64,000 bases of DNA. It comes from Phoronis australis. Its lineage: Eukaryota > Phoronida > Phoronidae. The stretch covers positions 48,842 through 112,841 of the forward strand of contig NMRA01000867.1 of NCBI GenBank assembly GCA_002633005.1, given 5' to 3'. The position numbers and the translations under genes were made by a program. Below are positions 24,776 to 38,700 of the stretch, piece after piece (positions within the stretch are counted from its first letter, which is position 1; each line of letters starts with the position of its first letter). The notes beneath the pieces were generated by a model. It saw only the letters and a program-made list of their open reading frames with translations, made no database searches and was not told the origin of the DNA.

Positions 24776-25811
24776 CAAATCACATACATGTGCAGCAGCA
24801 ACAGGCATTTTATTAGATCAGTTGTGGACTTGATGCAACCGTTCACATATCCCTGACGTTGTTATTTTGGTCACTGGCATTAGTTTTGATGAGTTGTTCC
24901 AATTTGTCCTGTTAGAATCTGAATGCTGTCACAGTGTTTATCATTGAAAACACAGCAAGGCATGATTGAGACTAGCTAATCGCACTTTGGCCCGAGTTAA
25001 ACAATCGCAATGCGTCAATAAGAATGCAATGCGATAACGACGCCGTGGGCGATGTACTATCGCTTTATCGTTTTAGACTTAGCGGTTGCTTGGAGGACTA
25101 TGTCGAGAGTGTGAATAGTGAGTATGGAAGCGAGAGCAAAGTGCAAATGAGCACGTAGCACATTTCTTGTTTTCAAATACTCGATCCTTAAAAGGGCCCT
25201 GAAGACACAAAAAAGGTAGTTGTTGAGGTCCTGTTCTAGCGGTTATTCTGAAGGTTCTGCACTTACTCCGAAGGTTAACGATTCCGAAGTCACTGGTTAA
25301 ACTTAGAGGTCTTGTATATCCCTGCATGTGCAAATGCACCACATTGGTCTCACATTGCTGTTAGGTTATTGTCAAGAATAGAATTTTGTTACGCTTGTGT
25401 TGCCTATCATGTCTCACATCTGCACGATCTTTTACTTGTTACCTTGAATTTTACATCATGCTGGTTCTTGTACCTTTGAGAATCAGGAGAGCATCTCGAA
25501 ACATGTCAGGAAAATGAAGTTGTATACTATTTGATTTCTGATGAACAGGTCCTTTGGAATTATTATTATTATTGTTGTTGTTGTTGTTTGCCTGTTGTTT
25601 TTATTTTCATTATTAAAGAAATTTAATTTGTTCAACTAGTCTATGGTACTTATTAAAAATTGTTTAAGCCCTAAGGAGCTAGACACTCCGTTCTTGAGAA
25701 ATAATAAAATGATTAGAATGGCAGGACTGCTGGAGGTTCTGGCTGTGCGTTCTGATTGTAACGTTCCAAAAAAAGCTGCAGAAAGAGCAAACACGCAACC
25801 TCCGGGTCAAT
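24776..25811. other. Unit-2 intergenic stretch
   Basis: Positions 24880-25290 match 8336-8770 and 25610-25800 match 10925-11115. It includes the empty target site of the unit-1 LINE at about 24862 and a short TTA/TTG microsatellite at 25560-25600. No gene was seen. Confidence 0.45.
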
Positions 25812-26196
25812 AGGGCCGTCCCGGATTATACGCAACGAAACTCGAATCTCGCAGTATTTACCCACAATGCAGTAAACATCCATCAAGCACATTTGCTGTC
25901 TCGTTTTTGCGCCACTGGAGTTTCGCATATCATTTGTTGTTGTCTGATTCTTTACAATTTTTCTCGGGTGCATTGCTCTATTCGTCCTACCAATATGCCA
26001 ACGAAGCGTATTACTGCCGTACGGTGCTGTGAGCTGCGACTTCAACGTGAAGAAGTTTGATAAACGGGAATGCGTGATTTTAAAATTTTCGCCGTCACGA
26101 CATGAATGTGCCTGGTTTCCAAAACCAGGCCACACGCTTTCTTATTTCCGGGACAAAGGAGAATTCTATCGCCGTGCAATTCGGGTCGGTCTTATT
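25812..26196. mobile_element. Unit-2-specific insertion of a dispersed repeat
   Basis: Compared with unit 1, sequence is inserted here between CCGGGTCAATA and ATTGAGTAACGGATT. The ends contain GTCCCGG and CCGGGAC in inverted order. A diverged copy lies at 46738-46990, sharing CACTCGAATCTCGC, TATTTACCCAC and TTTTTCTCGG. On the minus strand both copies read N-R-(A/V)-M-(H/Q)-P-R-K, so the repeat may contain the remains of a coding segment. The family was not identified. Confidence 0.5.
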
Positions 26197-26214
26197 GAGT
26201 AACGGATTGATTAA

Positions 26215-26500
26215 AGGCCTTAATTGACCTTTACGCCTCTTTCAAACTAGTTCTTGTCCCTGTTCAAACTTTCAACACTACCCCTGTCGAACTCGTGACC
26301 ACTCGCATGCGAGTGTCTTTGCACTGCCGACGAAACACCCTCTCCCGCGTTCCTCCTGTGTTGGGTACAACCATTTCCGTAGGGGTTGCCGACTTCCCCT
26401 ACATACTCCTCGGTACAATTGTCACCTTCACAACGAAGCCGCCAAGCTATTCCGATAATGTTTTCTTTAACAGTTTTTCCCTTAAGATTCACTAACGAGT
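26215..26500 (-). mobile_element. Degraded GIY-YIG endonuclease fragment of a retroelement (unit 2)
   Basis: On the minus strand it reads NIIGIAWRLRCEGDNCTEEY, then VGEVGNPYGNG, CTQHRRNAGEGVSSAV and SGHEFDRGSVESL, with a stop before FERGVK-like sequence. It keeps more of the YVGE motif than the unit-1 copy but is also broken. It is the paralogue of 11126-11427. Confidence 0.7.
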
Positions 26501-26639
26501 GCCGCAAAATTCTAATCTTTCTACTATTCCTCAATAAGGGAGCAAGGGCTTACGGCCTTTTTAGCAGTTGAACAGATTTAAATTCTTTGACCATGAACTT
26601 TCCTGAAATGATCAATATCTTCAATTCGCGATTCTCCTT

Positions 26640-26756
26640 CTTCTTGTTCTTATTGATATTATTATAAGTATCATCATCATATCATCATCATCATTATTAT
26701 TGGTATTAGAATTATTATTAGTAGTAGTATTTTTGTTGTAGTTATTGTTGTTATAG
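26640..26756 (+). repeat. Microsatellite ending in a probable splice acceptor of SLC16 copy B
   Basis: A TTATTATAAGTATCATCATC/TTATTG/GTAGTA-type tract ends in GTTATAG (AG 26755-26756), four bases before the ATG. It is the counterpart of 11640-11763. Confidence 0.5.
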
Positions 26757-26760
26757 AATA

Positions 26761-29700
26761 ATGACCAACGCGAAGGATGCCTGTGAAGACGACAGGGAAG
26801 AATTAGATTTCTCGGCTGCTGACAGCACACAGTTCCAGCACCCCGATGGGGGTTATGGATGGTTAGTCTGTCTGGCCTCTTTCTGGTGCAACGGCGCCAT
26901 CTGGGGAATGGCCAATACATTTGGGGTTATCTACCCTGATCTCCTGGACGCGTATGGTGGGACAAATGACAAAGACATTGCATTTAAGACATGTGCGTAT
27001 TTCTGCCACCAGTTTCACATTAATTAAAGGTGAATATACTCCTCTATGGCCCATAAAACATGAAAATCATGATAGGCTGATAAACTCTAACAAACAGGCC
27101 GGGTCTCAAGATTCATCATGCCGTAATATTAATTGGATTCTACAATCAAACAGAACAAAGAAAACACTCCCACATTTGAAAGGTTGTGCCAACCCTGTCA
27201 AAATCGGTTGTTTTGAGTCTCTTTTACTTTCCGAAGATGCGAATGACGAACTTGTTTGGGGATTAGAAAAAAAAAATCATTTTTATCATGGTATGGACAG
27301 GTCTGATCCTATTTTTGCAGCCCATTCAATGTTATAAGGTTTAACAGGAAAGCATACCCATTTACAATGTAGTTTGCATACGAGTATGAGGAAAGAAATG
27401 TTTCTGAGGCTAATTTTCCCTTTCACTTCACCTTTGTTAAAAGCAATCTGCACTGATAAGGAAATTTTTATTGGTATGTGTATTTTATCCTCCGCCAAAT
27501 GTTATATCTTAATGGCAGGCGTCTTTCCGTCCGACGGACGTGGATGCAGGTGTTCATATATATTCAAATGGGGTTTGGAACAAACTTTTGAAAAGCATGC
27601 TTTGTTTTCGTGTTGATTTCCATGCAACATGTATGAACATTCTCTTGAGTGCGCAACTCCTCCTAAGTTAAAAGGGGATTTCGACCAAAATTTCTGGGAT
27701 TGATACTATTTTCCGAATGTGGCCATTCTTGATTTCCCCTCTTCCGCCGTGTACGCAAATGCTCTTCAGCCCGTAGCTCCTGCATTTCAAAGGGAATTTC
27801 GGCTAAACCTTCAAAAATGTTAACTGCCGTTGCGCATATTGCCAGTATTCAGGGATTTGGTCTTATTGTCCGTGCTTGGATCGTTCTTGATTTCCACTCT
27901 TCCGTCGTGCAGGGAAATGCTCTTCTGCGCGTAGCTCCCGCATTTCAAAGGGAATTTCTGCCAAATCTTAAAAAATATTACTTGGTAAGCGCCGTAGAGC
28001 ACATCCTCTGCATTTTGAAATTTGACTTTTTACCGGAATATTGTTCCGCCGTGCTTGAATTTTAATTATCCCTGTACTAAATTGCTCTTCTGTGCGCAAC
28101 TCTTTCATTTCAAAGGGTATTTGATAAAAAAATTTGAAAAGTTATTGCTTTTGAAGTGCTGTCTAGGATATTGTCGGCATTTTGCGATTTCACCGTATAT
28201 TCCTGAATTTTATCCCGTTTTTTTTTTCGGGAAATGCTCTTGTGTGAGAAACACAATACTGGACAATGTATCGACATAAACTGTCGCCGTCCGCGGCTGT
28301 AATTGTACCTGCTTTTCCTAATTTGAGGCTGGTTCGAAGGTGCTTTGTGTTAGTTATGGCATCTTCCAACCAACTCTAAATTAAAAAAAGCAGATTTATA
28401 TAAGGGGTCGCGTAAATGTTGGTAAAAACGAACTCCAAGACACTAATTGCGGCCTGCGCTTCTTCACTTCCACCCGCTATCGTCAATCTGATCGGGGCGA
28501 CAATTTATGCCACTGCTAATTAACGGCCTAAATGGTCACCTGGGCGACAATGTATACCAATGACTAAAAAGTTTATGTCGTACCATCCTGGAAACTTTGG
28601 GCTCTAGAAAATTCAGATCCAGGGGAAAATGCAAGCTTTTATTATAATGTGTAAATCAAACCGTTCAGTTCGAGGTACTAAATGTTGTTTTTATGTCGAA
28701 GCGTAACTCCCCGTGAGGAATCTTTTTACGGTTAGAGAAGTGTGATCAGTGGAATTGGAAACTTGCCAGCTTGTAAAATGTGTTGAAAAGTTTGGCGAGG
28801 GTGATCAATTTTTGTGGTTTTGGATAACCAGCTAATGAGTTAAGAGCAGTAAAGGCATTCTCCGCTTTCCCTGTCTCTAAGACGTTAATGTTCCTAACTA
28901 CTTCCAGCATGGGTTGGTTCTTTGTCCGTTGGAATCATCTTTTTATTCTCACCTGTGGCAAGCATCCTTGTGGACAAGTTTGGAATCCGACCAATCGCGT
29001 TCATCGGTGCTATCCTCAACACCGTCGGACTTCTTGCCAGTTCATTCGTCAACCACCTGGGTCTTTTGTATCTAACGTATGGAGTACTTCGTGGACTTGG
29101 CACATCACTGATATACGGGCCTTCATTGGTAATTTTAGGGCACTACTTTCGAAAGAGACTGGGTGTCGTTAACGGTATTGTCACCGCTGGCAGTTCTGTG
29201 TTCACGGTTACCCTACCGTTAATCTTAAAGTCTTCGTTAACAAACATAGGACTGGGACACACACTACAAGTCTTGACTGGCATAAGCGCACTGCAAGTTG
29301 TATGCACACTCACATTTAAGCCCCTGATAAACCACAGACGGAATCGTGATACGCAACCTGGCACGCCACATAAGGAACCTCTCAATGTTCGGGTGTGCCT
29401 CAAAAACTTGTTGAACACCCAAATATGGAAAAACAAGAGTTACGTCATCTGGCTAGTGTCTATGATTATAACAGCGATAGGAGACTACTTCTTGTTTGTT
29501 CACTTGGTGAGTAAAACATTCTTTTAGTCATTATTTACAAAGTCATGAGACAGGTTCCAATCACAATATTTAAAGAGAAATGTTTGCGATAACCCCAAGA
29601 ATGGGTGATATGGTCGACGCCGTTTTGTGTCATGTTCCAGGGTCCCACTTAAGGCAACTATATGTATAGTTACCTCAATTAGTTATCATGATTAGTAATC

Positions 29701-32700
29701 TGTTCCGTCGTCTTGCAGTGCTTAGATGGGCAATGTGTCACTGTAATTTTGTAATTCAACTATATTCGATGTTATAAGAACATTATAGGTACGAGAAAAG
29801 TCAGTTTCTGAGATCAGTCTCGACGTAGAACGGAATCTGCAGCTTACACGATATTAATTGCACAGTGGTTTAAAGGAGAATGCCACCCAATAAACAACCT
29901 ATTTTGTATCAATTTAGATTGATCAGTTCCACCCGATAACAGCAAGAACCAATGACGTCAGAGGTTCGAACAGTGTGTTCAGCAGTTCACATCTCGCTTA
30001 CTGGTGCCAGCTTATCGCTTGAATTCATCGTTTTACACCAATAAATCATAAAAATGCGATATGAAACCCTTAAAAATAAATCGAGTTATTAAACAGACGT
30101 GTTATTTCATTTTGCTGCTACGGATTTTAAGTATTTGAACGTACCATAGCCTACAAAGTTCGGTAGGCCTAGTAGGGCCGATACCGCAAAGTCGGTCGCG
30201 GGAGTTTGGGGTCTGTTTGGTGATAAATTCAAATCATTGTTCCGTGAAATACAAACAGAAGAACATAGTTGCATGTTTAAGACCTGCGATTTTTCAGTCC
30301 TAAACACACAAAAAGCTTGCTATTCCGGCCAGTGGCTCGAAACCGCGGCCGGACTGAAGACATCACGAACACAAACCAGCCAAAGTTGGAAACTAAACTT
30401 CCAGTCACATAAAGACTATACTAGTGAGCCAAAGAAAAAATGTGCATGTGATTATTTTGTGAATTAGTTGCGAAACTGCCACAGAACCGTCAGGTTAAAA
30501 GTTATACTGTAACAATGGTTCGAATAATGTATAAGAATATCTAAAAAAAGATTCCCGTAACATCTGACCATAGTATATAAAATCGAGTTATTGTTTCACA
30601 ACAGCTTTCTGTCAGCAAACACTGAATTTGCATACGCTCACATGGCCTCGGTGCCCGCGGTCAATTAGCCGGTTTATTGCACCTAAAGCCGGTTCATTGC
30701 TGGCTTCTCAAAACATTTACACTCACAAACACTCCTAGGCATTACAAATTGTATCTAATGTGACAGACTTTCAGTTTGATATAAGCATTGGTTTGGGGTG
30801 ATAATAATTCATTTTGAAACAGAACGCACAATATATAATTAGCGTCAACGTGGCAACTCGCAATCCAGACTTAGACGAATGGAGTGCTCATCCGACGGAG
30901 ACTTCACAGGTCGATTGTTAGGTTTCAAAGGTATACACTGATCAGGAAATGATAGAGAGGCTCCGTAAACGTGCACAGACAACGGAACATATGAATAGTT
31001 CCGAAAATCGTTTGAACTTGTCATGATGTCAGTGATCTAACTACGATACCGGAACGACTGACGCTTCCATTTGCTGCCAGGAAATTCCGCAAGTGAAACG
31101 AATTCTTGGAGAAGCGCAGATGTGTCTCACGGACCATCCTGATTTTGCACCGCATCTAAAAAAAGTGTACTTACGATGTTTTTAGGACTGAAAAAAGAAA
31201 TGGCGAAAAAACATCCTACACTCAAAGCCGGGATCAAACAGAAGCTTTTTAACGAACAAGCCAGTCATCAAACAAGTAATATAAAACGTTATGTTCTCGC
31301 GCCTTGAATTAATTGTAATCGTTTATATTTTCATGGAAAACTACAATTCTCCATAATCAAAAACTGAACAACAACCGATCCTACGAAGTGCAGGTCAATG
31401 ACAGACCCGCGGAGAAGTTTCGCGGCTTTATCCTTGGTATTAACGGCGTACTTTTCATTCTTCACTATCGCGAGCCACTTCCGAAGCGTTATGGGCTCTC
31501 AAGGAAATCGAAGAAACAATATACCTGCTTTCCTCGCAGCTTCATAGTTCGCACAAGCGGGAACGATACACCACACCATAGCAGCACTCACTCTGCCGAA
31601 GAACCACTGATGTCGCTGCGTCGTTTCTCACCTTCCTCACAAGTTAACGCGACACCTCTCGCCGAGGTAAGATCGACCGTATACGAGGTGATACGGATAT
31701 AGACCAATTCAGACTTTAAAAAGACTAATTAAATCGGGTGGCATTCTGCTTTAAGCTCATTTAACTGGTGAAGTCGCCAGCCTTGATTTCGGCGAATATC
31801 TATTTGTATTAAAATCGTAAAACACAAAGGATTTTGTTATATTCAAGCTTTTGGAAAAGTTTATAACTTCAAGAAGTCTATCTCAACCAAGAACAATAAT
31901 CCCCAAAATGCTTTTGGCTGAATACGTTATAATAAAATTGCTAATAACACTGGAGTGTTTTGTGATTAAAAATTTAAGCTTGTGTTTTATGTTTTCAATT
32001 TTCAAACAATAAATAGTGTTTGTGGTTTTTTGGTAAAGATAAATACTCTGTTATCACATCGAAATTGCCTCCAAAATGAAAGATATTTATTCTTATCATG
32101 TAAACATTTGTAAACATCTGTTAGGTAGGCTTGTGTTATCTTGTAGTTGAAAACTTGGGAATATTTTTAGAAACGGATAGCTTAATTTGTGATGTGCATT
32201 GTTTGGCAGATTAAACATGCAAGAGACATCATGCCTGGGAAAGATGGCGAAATTCTTCTGGTGGGTATCGGAGTGGCTTCCGGAGTTGGACGTTTGGGTT
32301 CCGGAAAGCTGTCAGATACCAAAGTCATCAATCGTCTTCAGCTTCATCAGTTTGCCAATGCTGCTATGGGCATTGCTGCAGCCACAGTACCATTTACTAC
32401 CAGTTTCGAAGTGCTACTGATTCTGACAATGATATTGGGGTTGTTTGATGGCGTTATAGCATGTTTATTCGCACCAATAGCCTTCGATCTCGTAGGGCAA
32501 AAGGAGGCAGCACAAGCTGTTGGATTTCTATTCGGCATTCTGTCTCTTCCACTTCTAGGTGGGCCGCCACTTGCAGGTATAAGGCAATTGTATAAACACA
32601 ACACTAAAATAATTAGGAAGATTTTTTCTTTTATTTTCAGTTTAAAAGATGCTCTTCCCTGTGCATTCATCAATTTAGAAAACAAATGAGTATCGTTAGT

Positions 32701-35700
32701 CGGAAGATATTGTTAAAATATAAACGTTTCCCTCGCAACTTTCATCCCTGTTTGCTGTTGCCTTATTTTTCTATTAAATGCTAGTTTTTAAAAAGCAAAC
32801 ATGGAAACGTCATAATATATGGCGGCAGTTGAATAAGTACCCATAATGAATGAGTCAGCAGCTATCAATCAATACGGTGACCATTTTAGGTGGTGGTGTA
32901 CCATAAAAATTAAATTAAAATATTGATAATCAATTCATTTAAGTTTGAAAAGCCTTGGTTTTATGTTGTTGAGCGTTATCTGGGTTACGGTTTCGACTGA
33001 ACTAAGTTGATTTAAAATCCGTTTTTCCAAGATTTTAACTAAGATGAAGCGGAAATTGTATCTTTTAAGCGTTGTATTGAGTGCACAGTCTAGAAATGAT
33101 GTGTTGGAATTATCCCAGTAAGTAGCAGTTTTTGTATGTTTTCACAGACTTGGCAATTTTGCTCAAGTGAGAGTTATTATTTTTCAGAAATAGTTCTGTG
33201 GAGCCCGAGATTTAAGTCATTTTTTACGAAACAGGTCGTTGTAGCCCTGAACTTCTAATGTGCTGTTCTTAGGTTTCTTGTACGACCTTACGGGCAACTA
33301 TGACATAGCTTTCTGGGCAGCAGGCTGTGTGCGACTCCTTGGCGCGAATGTTATGTTCTTGATTCCCGCCATAAAAGAGGTAGGCATGAGGATGTCTTCG
33401 ATATAGCTGCTTTGTGTAATTTGTTTTGGGATTTTGGTGAGGAAAGATTATTGAGTTCGATACTAGTAACTAGTATACTGATGATGGGTGGCGGGGGAGG
33501 GAAGAAATCACATATAATGAGAGAACTAAAGAGGGGAAGCCTTAATGTGTAACTTTTGACTAAGGTTATGAAACACCTTTCCGGCAAGTCTGTGATTTAA
33601 CAAAACATCCGGAAAAGTATCAATTTTAACTCAGTAAACTATATATTTTCTGAAATTAGAAAGGCTGCGAAATTTGTTTTTAATTGGGTCACATGTAAAA
33701 TTTAGCAAAAAGGTACATTGATAGCAACATGATCAAATTTTATTTTGATATAAATGTTCAAGATGGGATTTCAAAAATGCTGTTACGATTTTTTAAAATA
33801 TTATTTCGTTTTCCTTTCATCAACTTTAAATATTTTTTATGAAAATCACAAAAGTACTATTTTGATAGCTCCTCATCTTCCTTATCGAAATTCTCAAATC
33901 TACGAAACTCTACCGGTATTTATTTATTTATTAATGTAATGTTTGCAATGAGGGTAGCCCCATCAGTTCACACTGCTTTCCATGGGGGCCCTCAATAAAA
34001 ACATACAGATATTCATCATAAAATATATCACAGTTTCAGCAGGTTTCTGATGCTGGCGCGCACATCCCAGATTGGGTTTTGTAGGTCACAGGCCATTTAT
34101 TAACATGGAATTGTTTATTGTGGTACCTCGAGTGTATGAGCTATCTCCTTTTTGTTCGTCGTTTTTGAGTTTCTGGCGTACCCTTTCCAGAGGACAATTT
34201 GTCTGTTATGTGTCATTCGGTGTTCATTGCGTTACGATTGTTGATTTTACAGTGTAAGTTAGTTTTAGCCTGTACCTCGAATACCTAATGTAGCTCAAAC
34301 TTTCAATGACATTTTGAGGTTTCTGGCGGGCGCAACCCAGAGTGTATTTTGTCTGTCGTGCAGCATTTAGTATTCAGTGACATATATTGAATCATATGGA
34401 ATTGGTTTTTGTGGTACCTCGAATGTATAAGCTAGCTCATTTTCTGGGGGTCCTTTTTGGTTTCTGCCGGACCCATTCCAGAGGACAATTTGTCTGTCAT
34501 GGGTCATTCGGTGTTCATTGCGGTACTATTGTCCGTCTAAATCAGTTTTGGCCGTTACATCGAATATTAATCTAGCTCATCTTTGCCCCCTGGTAAGGTC
34601 CCCATGGCTCACACGCAGAGCGCAGAGAACGGCAGACGTCCATTTCCGTATATACTGAGGTGGATACTAAGTACTCCTATGGTCAGATGATGGTACCTTG
34701 TTCTTCATCTATGCTAAGTGTTCTGGGCTGCCGGTCTAAAGTCATTTTCTTGTAATATCTGGCATCAAAAGCAATATCAACCGACTATTCCTGCTTTTGA
34801 TAACTTCTTATCAATGTTTTCTTTTCTCGTAAATTGTTCCTTTGCCGAACTATTTTTGGGGCACTCACGAAGTGCTGATTGGCAGTTCTGAGGTGAGCCG
34901 ACTCGTGGTCGAGACGGCCTCACCCACCAGGTGACTGACTAACGATAGGGATGGTGGTAACGATGTTGAAGAAGCATTCAAACATAATTTCAAATTTTCC
35001 TTTTTTTAAGAGGTTCTAATATTGTTGTCAATGTCGCACGTATTGCTTTTCAAGATATATTGTCTGATGGTAGTTTTGATACGGAATATGAAGATAACTA
35101 AGGATTTTAATTTCGTTCCACCAATCTTTGGCTTGATATAATGATAAAACAAATGCCACTTGCCTGCCGTATTGCCTGTCAGCTTCGTGATGTTTTACAG
35201 TGGTCACCCAAATTAGAGTAGTCTCACATAATTTGTTTCTAGCTACCTTCTGCTCTCCGTGATGTTGAAACAATTAACGTGGCGGATGAAGACTTAGAAG
35301 GTACAGGTATGTTGAATTCAATAATTGAAAGTTAGAAAGTACACTTTTGATTATCAAGTCACTGATTACTCGTTCTTTAATATTAAAAACATATCACATT
35401 TTATTGCTGATTGAAATTGCCATGTATTAATAACAAAAAAACAACTTCAAAGTCCATGAAACGCCATCTTTTGAAATCATTGTTTTAGTTCACATTTACT
35501 GAGGCAGGAACCTTTGTTTTGTCTCTTTAATAGAACGAGATAACATTCTTCATCTCACATGATAACACAGTGCATAACCGGAGTTGATTGCTTCAACTCG
35601 GGATGATTTATCTCGGCTTCAAAACGCCTACGTATTTAAGCAATTTGTTCTTCATAGTTTTGAACTCCGTTGGGCAAACAGAATGCAACTATAATTGCTA

Positions 35701-38700
35701 AAGCCAATTTGCACCAATTAATACATTGCCAATGTACCCATGAGAGGCAAACTTGGCAATCGTAGTTGATACTCAGTTGGTTAGGATCTATGCAGTAATG
35801 TCCATAAGTATCATTTGAGAATTAATTGGCCAAGCACGAATGGGTTAACTACTCAGTTAAACGCAAATTAATATCGTCCTGAGCGCCACCGGATCCCAAA
35901 AACAACACAACCATTACTAGAATCGTTAGCAAGGCCATCTTTGAACTTGAAAAATCTACTCTCAGCGCCCCCTACTGAACTTCACTCTATTGGCCCAGGC
36001 CAAGACAGCACATATTTAGGGGCTCCCTGTTTTGAAGTATCATTCGGGTACGCTCATTTGAATCCAAGCTCAAGTTTTCCGGAGTAAATTGATTCAGACG
36101 ACAATTTTTAAGGAGTGCAAAACTGTATCATTTCTCCAAAGATCCCTCTCTAGCAAGGGATAATTGAGTTATCTGTCTCTATGTCGATAACATCGTCAGG
36201 CCGGGAGTACGTTTTTTGTTGACCGTGTGCAGCTGTACGTGTTAAAGGAGAATGCCACCCGATCTAATTAGTCTTTTTTACCGTCTTAATCGGTCTATAT
36301 CCACATCGCTTCTTATACAGTCGACCTCACCTTGCCGAGAGGTGCCGCGTTAACCTGTGAGGAAGGTGAGAAACGACGCAGCTAGTGAAGATGCGAAGAA
36401 AGCGGGTATATCGTTTTTTTGACTTCCTCGAGAGCCCGAGATGCTTAGGAAGTGACTCGCGATAGTGAAGAATGAAAGGTACGCTGTTAATAGCAAGTAT
36501 GAGGCCGTGAAACATCGCCGTGTCAGTGGCCGGCATTTTGTCGACAGAGTGATTTCTCTGACGAATTCCGGCTTACCAAAGAACTATACATACGTTTCGT
36601 TGCCTGTGCATGTTCACGGCGCCTCTCTACGTGAAGTCTTCGTCAGATGAGCTCTTGACTAAGTCATCGGGATTGGCGCCGGGCCAGATGCCACGTAGAC
36701 GTTTATTATTCTGCGTTCTCTTTCAAAAAGAATTATTCTCATCCTAACCAATGCATATATTAAACTGAAACAAAGTCTGTATCATTAGATACAATTTGTA
36801 AATATGCCTTTGCAGTAATCGTGAGTGCAAATGTTGAGAAGCCAGCAATGAATAAACCACTGCCGGCTTTCGATGCCGGCAATAATTGTCCGGGGACCGA
36901 GGCCGTGTTAGCCCATGCTAATTCAGTGTTTGCTGACAGAAAGCTGTTGTGAAACAATAACTCGATTTTATATCCTATGGTCAGATGTTAGGGGAATCTT
37001 ACAAATACATTATTCAAGTCATTGTTACTGTACAACCTTTGCCCTGACGGTCTGTGGAAGGTGAACCCGACTTCGCGGCCCCCGACAAGTGAGTAGATTT
37101 TCCGTTTCGTGGCTAATTCACATTTATAATTACGTGCTCATTATTTCTTTGGCTCACTATTATAGTGATAACGGGATAACGAGTCAGTCCGGTCGCGTCG
37201 GGCCTGATCGGGTTCCGAGCCACTGGCCGGGATAACAAGCGTTTTGTGTGTTTAGAAGTAAAAAAATCACAAGTCTAAACAACACAGATCTAGGTTCTCC
37301 TGTCTGTATTTCACGGAAGAATACTTCGAATTTATCTCCGAACAGACCCCTGGCTGCCGAACTTTGTAGGCTACGGTGTGTCTAAATACCAATAAATCCG
37401 TAACAGCGAAATAAAACAACACGCTTTTATAAGAGCTCGGTGTATCTTTAAGGGTTTCACATCGAATTTTTAGATGATTTATTGGTGTTAAACGATGAAT
37501 TCAAGAGATAAAGTGACACCTGTAACCCCTGTTGTGAACTACTGAACAGACTGCGTGTGAAACCAATGACGTCATTGGATAATTTCAACACCTCCGTCTG
37601 CCGTCAGATGTCAGGTAACGCAACCGAACGTGCCGTTATCGAGTAGAACTGCTCGATCTAAATTGATACAAAAAGGTTGTTTTTTGGTGTCATTCTCCTT
37701 CAAACGGATTAAAAGGGCTCAAGGTGCATGTACTAGCAATCGTAAATAAACATTTCGTGGATTTCTGGAACGCAAATTTAATCCATGATCTGTGACAGGC
37801 TACACCTGGAATGAACCAGTCACGTTAACACGACTGAATAAATCATGAAAAGTTCTTAGGACAGGTCCCCCAATACCCGCGTGGTGCATCCGAATCACTC
37901 GTGCTCCCCCGGTTGTCCGTGAGGTACATGTAAAAGGGTCACCTCTTCGGGATTTACCTAAAATTCCATACCGTTAATCACAGATTTGAAAAAATCTAGC
38001 AGCAACTTAACAACTGGCAGCCAATCCAGAGTTCGTGTGCCTCTAGTTTTCATGTGTTGCCATTTGATGACCCAACACATCAAGGTCATTTTAAACAACG
38101 GTCTATTTACATGTTTATGTATCAACGAAAATCGTATTGTTCATAAATGATTTTTACTATTGCAAGCTAATCTGGTAAGAAATTGACCATGATCCAGCGC
38201 AGACCAAAATTCAGCAAAATCTTTGAATTCCCGAGCTTCTACCCAAACAGTAAAACGAACTACTGTAGTTTTTGCCAATTTCAAAATAACCCTCAAATGA
38301 ATTGGTGTTTCGATGAATTTTGACACTTAGAGCGATGGTATTCAGGCAGCTCAGTATCCTTTGCCCGCCTCCGGGAGACATACACCTGAAACTCGGGTAC
38401 CCATTTTCAATAAGCGATTTCGAAGCAACTCCTTTGGCAGTGTACCTGGGACCTCGGAGCCGCACCCTTTCAAAGTCAACCCTTCAATCCATGCCGTGAA
38501 AAAGTGAATTTTTTTTAAGCCGGAGCCAGACCGTAATGGAAGAAATCTTGAGTACCTGAAGGGTCCGTTGACCATGGAGCCACCAGAGAAAAAACACGAT
38601 GTTAAATATAACCAGAATTACGGAATTAGGCCATCAATTTAAACTACATGTAAAAGGACTGGTACAATTTATGGGAAGTAGGTACGCACAAATAATTTGG

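Noticed and set aside
31388-31702. A 104-codon frame similar to a minus-strand frame at 36327-36536
   Set aside because: The similarity follows from the inverted copies of the same TTAA element; the frames are not conserved beyond nucleotide identity.
34072-34575. Two similar small proteins of about 61 residues
   Set aside because: They are copies of a tandem repeat of about 300 bp in an intron of SLC16 copy B, with no start context or motif.
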